The notes under the pieces: generated by a model
What the model saw: the letters and a program-made list of their open reading frames with translations, nothing else
Database searches by the model: none
Told to the model about the DNA's origin: nothing
Made by a program: the position numbers and the translations under genes
Assembly (NCBI GenBank): GCA_965233135.1
Contig: CBDDRM010000010.1
Span: 7,594-71,593, forward strand
DNA length: 64,000 nucleotides
Reading direction: 5' to 3'
Origin: JACQAP01 sp965233135
GTDB lineage: Bacteria; Pseudomonadota; Gammaproteobacteria; Burkholderiales; JACQAP01
Part shown: piece after piece, positions 17,523-24,600 of the stretch
Numbering within the stretch: the stretch's first letter is position 1
Layout of the letters: every line of letters begins with the position of its first letter

Positions 17523-18005
17523 ATGAAACACTTGATTGTGCTTTGCACATTAGCCCTTACGTTTCCGCTCGCCGCGCGGGCTGGGCTTGACGAAGGTACC
17601 CAGGCATACGGAACCGGCGACTACGCTACCGCGCTGACTGAATTCCGGGCATTGGCCGATCAGAACAACCCCGACGGACAGTATTTTCTCGGCTTCATGT
17701 ACTACAACGGTTTCGGCATCAAAGCCGACCATGCGGAAGCGCTCAAGTTGTTCCAGAAAGCCGCCCAGCAAGGAGACGTACGTGCGCAGTATTACTCCGG
17801 GATCATGTTTGCCGCCGGTAAAGGCGCGCCGAAGAATCTGCAGAAGGCGGTCATGTGGCTAAAGCTGTCGGCGGCAAATCCGAAAAGCAGCTATCGCGAC
17901 TCGATGTATACGCAGGAAGAAATCAGCAAGATTGAAAAGAAAATGACGCCGGAGCAAATTGCAGAAGCCAACGAGTTGGTCAAGAACTGGAAGCCCCAGA
18001 ACTAG
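17523..18005 (+). CDS. Exported Sel1-repeat (TPR-like) protein
   Basis: A 160-residue protein with a signal peptide (1-20, ending AARA) and two to three Sel1-like repeats: GTGDYATALTEFRALADQ, NPDGQYFLGFMYYNGFGIK..AEALKLFQKAAQQG and DVRAQYYSGIMFAAGKG..KAVMWLKLSAA. Sel1 repeats bind proteins; the target is unknown. The C-terminus (about 125-160) is a charged helix. ATG 17523 follows a weak site; the upstream extension to 17448 has no signal peptide. A strong terminator follows, so it is probably monocistronic. Confidence 0.88.
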   Translation: MKHLIVLCTLALTFPLAARAGLDEGTQAYGTGDYATALTEFRALADQNNPDGQYFLGFMYYNGFGIKADHAEALKLFQKAAQQGDVRAQYYSGIMFAAGKGAPKNLQKAVMWLKLSAANPKSSYRDSMYTQEEISKIEKKMTPEQIAEANELVKNWKPQN

Positions 18006-18024
18006 GGCTATCCACGCACGCCCG

Positions 18025-18053
18025 AAAAGGCCGGACTTGTCCGGCCTTTTTTA
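18025..18053 (+). terminator. Rho-independent terminator after Sel1 gene
   Basis: A near-perfect palindrome (AAAAGGCCGGAC, 2-base loop, GTCCGGCCTTTT) followed by TTT, 20 bases after the stop. The A-run on the other side would also let it work on the minus strand. Confidence 0.92.
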
Positions 18054-18398
18054 TTGCTACCGCAAAAATGCCGGTCCATCGCCGACGTGCGCGCGACGCC
18101 CAACGGATTAACACGACCGTCGATTCGCGGCAGAAACCGCGCCCCCGCGTCATCGGTGCACCCGTCCTTCCTTGCCGCAAAAAATTTGTTTGCCGGCATC
18201 TAGATTTTACATTTCATATGTCCTTGAAATATTTGAAACGAATGAAAAATCTATCATTTGGTAGATTTGCTTTCGGCGTTGCCCTTGGTTATGTTCCGGT
18301 CACGCAAAGAATTATGGCTGCGCGGGCCGGAAGGCCGTGCCTTCGCAGGGATTCGGTACACGATTCGGCAGATTCAATCGATTAACCAGGAGGCAGCG
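18054..18398. other. Intergenic region upstream of globin, AT-rich core
   Basis: No gene is seen. Bases about 18178-18270 are clearly richer in A+T than anything nearby and contain an inverted repeat (18247-18268) and TTGAAA-like -35 hexamers, but no well-spaced -10. I find no canonical FNR (TTGAT-N4-ATCAA) or NsrR site. Confidence 0.5.
18247..18268. promoter_or_regulatory. Inverted repeat, candidate operator for globin operon
   Basis: Perfect 7-base arms AAATCTA and TAGATTT separated by 8 bases, inside an AT-rich stretch about 130 bases before the globin start. The size suits a dimeric regulator. The binding protein is unknown. Confidence 0.4.
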
Positions 18399-18833
18399 GT
18401 GAATAAACGTACGGTGAAGCTCGTGCAGGACTCATGGAAAAAAGTTACCCCGATCGCTCCCCAGGCTGCGGAGCTTTTCTACCAGAATCTGTTTGCCGCG
18501 GATCCCGCGCTCAAGCCATTGTTCCGGGGGGATATGACCGAGCAGGGCAGGAAACTGATGCAGATGATCGACGCAGCAGTCGGCAAGCTCAATGATCTCG
18601 AGACTTTGGTGCCTGTGCTGCAAGGTCTGGCGCAGCGGCACGACGGTTATGGTGTGAAGAAGAAGGACTATCAAACGGTGGGCACTGCACTGCTGACGAC
18701 GCTCGAGGGTGGCCTGGGCAAAGAGTTCACGGCCGAGGTCAAAGAGGCCTGGACGGCCGTATACGGATTGATGGCAGATGTCATGATCGCAGCCTCGAGC
18801 GCCAAGCGACCGGCGGCGTCATTGGCGAAATAG
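18399..18833 (+). CDS. Single-domain bacterial globin
   Basis: A 144-residue globin of the flavohemoglobin-globin/Vitreoscilla type, without a reductase domain. Proximal His81 lies in LAQRHDGYGV and the distal E7 position is Gln49 (TEQGRKLM), 32 residues apart as in Vitreoscilla haemoglobin. It binds O2 and probably NO. The GTG start at 18399 is set by AGGAGG at 18388; the frame extends upstream without a site. It lies 66 bases before pilG on the same strand, so co-transcription with the Pil-Chp genes is possible but not shown. Confidence 0.88.
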   Translation: MNKRTVKLVQDSWKKVTPIAPQAAELFYQNLFAADPALKPLFRGDMTEQGRKLMQMIDAAVGKLNDLETLVPVLQGLAQRHDGYGVKKKDYQTVGTALLTTLEGGLGKEFTAEVKEAWTAVYGLMADVMIAASSAKRPAASLAK

Positions 18834-18899
18834 CTCCATAAGACCAAAAACCAAGGCGCCGCGCAGCCGTGAGTATGCGGTTGCGCGTGGTCATAAACG

Positions 18900-19307
18900 A
18901 TGATTGGAAACGAAGCAGGGCGGCCGGCGGCGCTTGCGGGCGTAAGAGTGATGGTGGTGGACGACTCCAACACGATTCGTCGCAGCGCCGAGGCCTTTCT
19001 CAAGCAGGCGGGTTGTGAGGTTATTCTCGCGGAGGATGGCTTCGACGCCCTCGCCCGGGTCGCGGAACACAGACCGGAAGTAATCTTCTGCGACATCATG
19101 ATGCCGCGTCTCGACGGGTTTCAGACCTGCGCCATCATCAAGAAAAATCAGGCCTACGCAGCGATTCCTCTGGTGATGCTGTCGTCCAAGGATGGGTTGT
19201 TCGACCGCGCCAGGGGCAACATCGTCGGGGCCGATGACTATCTGACCAAGCCTTTCAGCCGAGAGAGTCTGTTGCAGGCGGTGCGGCTGCACACGCGCGG
19301 GGCGTAG
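18900..19307 (+). CDS. pilG: Twitching motility response regulator PilG
   Basis: A 135-residue single receiver domain: VMVVDDSNTIRRSAE, acceptor Asp in IFCDIMMPRLDG, switch Ser (LSSKDG) and Lys (YLTKPFS). SNTIRRSAE and the spacing match PilG, which in Pseudomonas stimulates pilus extension and cAMP signalling. First gene of the pilGHIJ-chpA order. The N-terminal 14 residues before the receiver match the family variation. ATG 18900 is the only reasonable start. Confidence 0.92.
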   Translation: MIGNEAGRPAALAGVRVMVVDDSNTIRRSAEAFLKQAGCEVILAEDGFDALARVAEHRPEVIFCDIMMPRLDGFQTCAIIKKNQAYAAIPLVMLSSKDGLFDRARGNIVGADDYLTKPFSRESLLQAVRLHTRGA

Positions 19308-19348
19308 CAACGAAACGTGGAATTTTCTCGTATCCAAGGGAGCAAGGG

Positions 19349-19717
19349 ATGCCGATCAGAAAAATTCTGGTGATCGATGACTCTGCAACGGACCAGCAAT
19401 ATCTTCGCGAGTTGCTGACCGGCCGGGGATTCCAGGTGATTTCAGCTTCGGGAGGCGAAGAAGGACTCGCCAAGGCGAAATCGGAAAAGCCCGATCTCGT
19501 TTTGATGGACGTGGTGATGCCCGGGCTCAACGGTTTTCAGGCGACCAGGCAACTGTCCCAGGACGAAGCGACCCGACACATTCCGGTGATCATCTGCACC
19601 ACGAAACACCAGGAAACCGACCGTATCTGGGGGATGAAGCAAGGCGCCCGCGATTACGTCACGAAACCAGTGGATGGCGCGGAACTGCTCGCGAAAATTG
19701 CAGCGCAAGGCGCCTAG
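19349..19717 (+). CDS. pilH: Twitching motility response regulator PilH
   Basis: A 122-residue receiver: ILVIDDSATDQQYLRELL, acceptor Asp in VLMDVVMPGLNG, Thr in CTTKHQETD, and Lys in YVTKPVD. The KHQETDRIWGMKQGA stretch is typical of PilH, which antagonises PilG and promotes retraction or drains phosphate from the kinase. Starts with AAGGGAGCAAGG before ATG 19349 and ends 2 bases before pilI. Confidence 0.92.
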   Translation: MPIRKILVIDDSATDQQYLRELLTGRGFQVISASGGEEGLAKAKSEKPDLVLMDVVMPGLNGFQATRQLSQDEATRHIPVIICTTKHQETDRIWGMKQGARDYVTKPVDGAELLAKIAAQGA

Positions 19718-19719
19718 GC

Positions 19720-20253
19720 ATGGATCCGCAAAGGCTCAGAAAAACCAGGCGCCGCGGCATCCTGCGGGCGTTTCAGGAAGAATTGTCGCGCCGCATCGCG
19801 GCTGCCGGTTCGGTGGTACGCAAGGACGTGCGCCTGGTCGTTAAGACCGGCAATAGCGGCTGGTTGATCCGGCTTCACGAGGCGGGCGAGCTTGTGCCGG
19901 CGCCAAATTTGACGCCGGTGCCGCTCACGCAACCGTGGTTCAGCGGCCTGGCGAACATTCGCGGCACGCTCTATGCCGTCGTGGATCTTGGCGCCTTCGC
20001 CGGCGAGACTCCCATCGCGCCGAAGGGCGGTGCGCGTCTGATCCTGGTTGGACAACGTCACGGCAATAATTCCGCGCTGCTGGTAGATCGCGTGATCGGA
20101 CTGCGCAATCTGGCGGACTTCGTCGAAATTGAGCGTACCCGCGATGAGCAATGGGCAGGGTCGCAGTATCGCGACATGGATGGTCAGCACTGGTCGGAAT
20201 TGGAAGTCGAAGCCTTGCTGCGCGCACCCGAGTATGTGCAGGTGGCCATTTGA
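19720..20253 (+). CDS. pilI: CheW-like coupling protein PilI
   Basis: A 177-residue CheW-type scaffold that links the PilJ receptor to the ChpA kinase. Residues about 30-175 carry the CheW fold: GWLIRLHEAGELVPAPNLTPVPLTQPWFSGLANIRG cut by the usual five-strand pattern, VVDLGAF, LVDRVIGLRNL. The N-terminal basic extension RKTRRRG is common in PilI. Tightly spaced within the pil operon (2 bases after pilH). Confidence 0.9.
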   Translation: MDPQRLRKTRRRGILRAFQEELSRRIAAAGSVVRKDVRLVVKTGNSGWLIRLHEAGELVPAPNLTPVPLTQPWFSGLANIRGTLYAVVDLGAFAGETPIAPKGGARLILVGQRHGNNSALLVDRVIGLRNLADFVEIERTRDEQWAGSQYRDMDGQHWSELEVEALLRAPEYVQVAI

Positions 20254-20316
20254 GCGACGGGTGGATGGGGGCGGCATGCCCGGAGCAGTTGCATTTTCTT
20301 CTATAGCGAGGTGCAC

Positions 20317-21597
20317 ATGGATATGGCCAACACACTGAAATTGCCGAATCCCGAGTTCGCGGCGGCCACGCGGCAGGGTGGCCGGGACAACGATTTGCAG
20401 ACACTCACGCTGCTCAGCGTGGTGATGCTGTTGCCGGTGCTCGGCCTGGGCTGGTATGCATCGCAGGAGCAAAACCCTGCGCTGCAAACCATTGCGGCTT
20501 TGTTCATGGGATTGGCGCTACTTGGCATGCTGATTTTTGGAATCAGGCTGAAGCGCTCGATTCGCGCGCGACTCGCACAGACGCAACATGCCGAAGCGGA
20601 GAACCGCCGCAACCAGGCGGCGATCCTGCGGCTCATGGAAGAACTTGCCGTCATTGCTGATGGCAATCTGATGGCGCAAACCTCGGTCACCGAGGAGATC
20701 ACCGGGGCAGTCGCGGACTCGATCAACCTGACCGTCGGGCAGTTGCGCAAGGTGGTCAGCAACATCAATCAGTCGGCAAAAGCGGTGACGACCGCAACCG
20801 AGCAGGCGCGGGAGACCGCGCGCAAACAGATCGCGGCCGCTACGCGCCAGGCCCAGGATATCGAAGCGGCGGACGTATCGGTCGAAATGATGACCCAGTC
20901 GATGGGGGAGATGTCGGCGAGCGCGGGGCAGTCGGTGCGCGTAGCACGCGAATCGCTGGCAATGACCGCGCGCGGTTCGCTCGCGGTGCAGAATTCGATC
21001 GAAGGCATGAACGCCATTCGCCAGCGCATCCAGGAAACCTCCAAGCGCATCAAACGGCTGGGCGAGAGTTCGCAGGAAATCGGCGAGATCGTCGATGTGA
21101 TCACGGACATTGCAGAACAAACCAACGTATTGGCGCTGAACGCCGCAATTCAGGCTGCGGCGGCGGGGGAAGCCGGGCGCGCTTTTGCGGTGGTCGCGGA
21201 GGAGGTGCAACTGCTGGCCGAGCGCTCTGCCGACGCCACGACGCAGATCGCATCGCTGGTAAAAACCATCCAGTCCGATACGCAGGAAGCCGTCGGCGCG
21301 ATGGAAGGCAGCATTCAGGGGGTCGTCGAGGGCGCGCGACTCTCGGACACGGCCGGGCAATCGCTGAAGGAGATCGAAGAGGTCACGGGCAATCTTGCGG
21401 AAATGATCGAAAGTATCGCCGTGAGCGCGGAGACGCAGTCGGTGGTGGCCGAAGAAGTGCGCAACATCATGCGCGATGTACTGCGCGTGACGGGCGAAAC
21501 GACCGAAGGCACGCAGCGTAGTGCAACTTCGGTGGGCCAGGTCGCGGAACTGGCGCAGGCGCTCAAGTCGTCCGTAGCGCAGTTCCGAGTAAGCTGA
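20317..21597 (+). CDS. pilJ: Methyl-accepting chemotaxis protein PilJ, short form
   Basis: A 426-residue chemoreceptor. Two membrane helices (about 31-48 and 60-80) are joined by only about a dozen residues, so there is no large periplasmic sensor domain, in contrast to Pseudomonas PilJ (about 680 residues). A HAMP-like segment (about 85-150) leads to a long coiled-coil signalling domain with the hairpin tip DIAEQTNVLALNAAIQAAAAGEAGRAFAVVAEEV split over the usual residues. It should pass signals to ChpA through PilI. I chose ATG 20317, 6 bases after AGCGAG; GTG 20311 is possible. Confidence 0.88.
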   Translation: MDMANTLKLPNPEFAAATRQGGRDNDLQTLTLLSVVMLLPVLGLGWYASQEQNPALQTIAALFMGLALLGMLIFGIRLKRSIRARLAQTQHAEAENRRNQAAILRLMEELAVIADGNLMAQTSVTEEITGAVADSINLTVGQLRKVVSNINQSAKAVTTATEQARETARKQIAAATRQAQDIEAADVSVEMMTQSMGEMSASAGQSVRVARESLAMTARGSLAVQNSIEGMNAIRQRIQETSKRIKRLGESSQEIGEIVDVITDIAEQTNVLALNAAIQAAAAGEAGRAFAVVAEEVQLLAERSADATTQIASLVKTIQSDTQEAVGAMEGSIQGVVEGARLSDTAGQSLKEIEEVTGNLAEMIESIAVSAETQSVVAEEVRNIMRDVLRVTGETTEGTQRSATSVGQVAELAQALKSSVAQFRVS

Positions 21598-21600
21598 TTC

Positions 21601-24600
21601 GTGGCAACGACGCAGACAAGGCCGTATGGAGTCGACGTCTCGGCTTTTGGCGCCATAGCGGCGGAAGTCGAGCGGGTTCTTCAAGGCGTTGCCTCGGCGC
21701 TCGAAGACCGGCGTTCGCTCGCCGCCGTCTGTCGCGATCTGGCAAAGATTCGCGCGGTCCTCGAAGTGGCGGATGTCGCCGTCATCGCACGCGTCGTTCA
21801 GGAAATCGAATCTCTGGCCGGCGGGGTAGCCCGGGAATCGGCGCCAATTGCCGATCATGCGCTGGGCGTGTGCCGGGAGGCGCTGAAAGCTGTACGCCGT
21901 GCCGTGTCCGAGCTGGCGTCCGGATCCCAATCCGCATCACTGGATGCCGTGCTGCATGAACTGCTCATCACCAGCGGTCACGATCGTCTGGCAGCCGCAC
22001 AGGCTTCGTTCAAACCCGACCTTTCGCGCCTGCCTCCTGCGCGCGACGCTGCGGACGTTACCGCTGCAGCGCCCGAAACTTTGCGCGCCGCCAGAGCCCG
22101 GTTTCAAAAGGCGCTGCTGTCATGGATTCGCGATGCCGATCAGCGCGCACCGGTTGCGCTGCGCGAAGTCGTGGAGGACATCGAGGCCTCGCTCGAGGAC
22201 GCCGCTGCGCGCGCGCCCTGGTGGATCGCCAGTGGGTTTTTCGAGGTGCTCGCCGAAGGCGGAGTCGAACCGGTCGCCCAGGCGCGGCGTCTTTGCGCGG
22301 CGCTGGACTTGCACTTGCGCAATATCCTGGACGGTGCTGCCGCTGCACCCGAAACGCTGATGCGGGAGATGTTGTATTTCATCGCCGTCAGCCCGTCGAC
22401 GAGCGAGCGCGTCACGGCGGTGCGGCGGACTTACCTCGAGGAAGCCAGCAGCCCTGCGATCAATGCGACCGCGATCGGCGCGGCGCTCGCCGAAGAACGT
22501 TGGGATGCGCTCAAAAGATCGTGCGAAACGGCATTACATGGAACGGCGCAGCAATGGGGTGAATTTCAATCCGCTTTGCTCCATGCAGCCAGATCCACGC
22601 CTGGCGAGGCGGGAGTCGCAGGCGTTTTTGAGCAACTGCACGCCGCGGCTGCCGGGATGCATGATCAAACCGGAAGGATTCGCGAGACGCTCGCGGCCGA
22701 AATGGCGACCGCGCTGCTGTTTGTGGAAGATGCATGCGCGTCGATGGCAGCCGGCACATCCGCTCCTGATCCGGCCCAGGTCGAAGCAATGGTGCGCCGG
22801 CTGCAAGCCGCCAGGTCCGGAGAGATCGATCACACTGCGCAGCGCGTCAATTTGCAAGGGCGAGTCGCGCAACAAGCGCGAGAACAGGCCGCCATTAACA
22901 GCGTCGCCGGGGAAGTATTCGCAGTCTTGACGGCCGCATCCCTAGGTCTCGAATCGTTTTTTGCGGATCGCACGGCGTACGCGGCATTGGACGCCGCGGA
23001 TCATGCGCTTCGGCTGGCCCATGGAGTGCTGAAAGTCATGGCGGAGAGCCAGGCAGCGGCCGCGGCCGGCTATTGCCGAGATCAGATCGCCCGCTTCCGT
23101 GCGGGGACCAGTACTGACAGCGAGAAGGATTTCGCACAAGTGGCCTCGGTGCTGTCCGGGTTGACGTATTACGTCGAGCAAGTGAGATTTGGCGAAACGG
23201 ATTTCGCTGCAATCATGCGCAAGGCTGGCGCATTGGATTGCATTGGCGGGGAGCCGATGCAAATCACTCACCCTGAGGCCGCGCCGGGCGAGGTCTTCGA
23301 TATTACCGAGGCGATGGCACTGGAGTTGTCGCCGCTCCTGCACAACGAAAACGAGCAACCACTAGCCGCCCCGCTCGAGCCATTGGAGTCACTTGATGCG
23401 CTCGAGCCTTCGGAGCCAATCGCGCCATTGGAGCCAACGGACCTATTGCATCCGCTCGAGCCATTGCAACCACCGGAGCCGCTGGAGCTGTTGGAGCCAT
23501 TGGAGCCATTGCAGCCAGCACAGCAGAGCCTCCTCTCGGCAGTATGGGATCAACCCGCGGATGCAGGGTTGCTGGGTATCTTCCTTGACGAAGCGCTTGA
23601 GGTTCTTGGCGCAGTGCGCGACGGCCTCTCGAAATTGACCGACGCGCCGGCCGATACCGCCGCGCTGGCGACGATCCGCAGGAGCTTTCACACACTGAAG
23701 GGCAGTGGCCGCATGGTTGGTCTTGACGCGCTGAGCGAGGCAGCGTCGGAAGTGGAACAGGTCATGAATGGGGTCATGGAAAGCGCGCTACCAGCAAGCA
23801 ATGACCTCAACGCGTTGCTCAACCTTGCCTGCGAGCAGTTCGAATCATGGATCGCCGAATTGCAGCGCGCAGGCAAGGCGCGTATCGATGCGCAGACCCT
23901 GAGTCTGTCGGCCGCGTGTTTCAAGCGCGGCCTACCGCTTTGTCTCCCCGCGCCGGCACGGCCTGCTTTCGAAACCGAGCCAGCGGTCCAACTGCAGGGC
24001 GGGACTGGATCACCGCAGTTGCTACCGACCGCGGACCAGGGGGTGACCCAAACGGTAGAAATCGGCGCCGTTCGAATTTCAGGCGCCCTGTACGCCTCGT
24101 TCATGCAGGAAGCACGGCAACTCGTCAGCGGCTTGCGCTCGGAGCTCGATGGCATGAAAGCACGCGTCGAGAGTCGTGCCGCAAGTCACGATCTGCTGCG
24201 CTTTGCGCATACGCTGAGCGGAATCGCCGGCACCGTGCGCATCAATGCTATCCAGCAGCTAGCCGGGGCGATGGAAGACGTGGCCGAGTTGCTGCATCGC
24301 GAGGCGCTGGATACCTCGCTCGAAGATGAGGCGTTGTTCGATGAATCCCTGGCAGCGCTGCAGATGATGATCGACAGTGTCGCCGCCTGTGCGCAACCGC
24401 AGGCGCGTGACGATCTGGCGGGTGAACTCAAATCGCTCGCGCAGCGGCTTGCGGTGCAGCTCGATGCGGCCGTCACCCAAGCGCAGCGCAGCGGCGAGAC
24501 TGCCTTTTCGCTCGGCGACGGACTGGCGGCCGCGGCGGAGGTTTCGATTTTGCCGGATGCTGCCAACGCGCTTGAGGCTCCCCGCGGGCTGGACCGCCGC

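Noticed and set aside
18190..18398. FNR or NsrR site upstream of the globin
   Set aside because: No TTGAT-N4-ATCAA or NsrR-type dyad found; only the unrelated 7-base inverted repeat.
20518..21930. Long minus-strand open frame (470 codons) opposite pilJ and chpA
   Set aside because: Antisense shadow caused by GC-rich codon use; His/Arg-rich composition, no domain, no ribosome-binding site, and it overlaps two certain genes.
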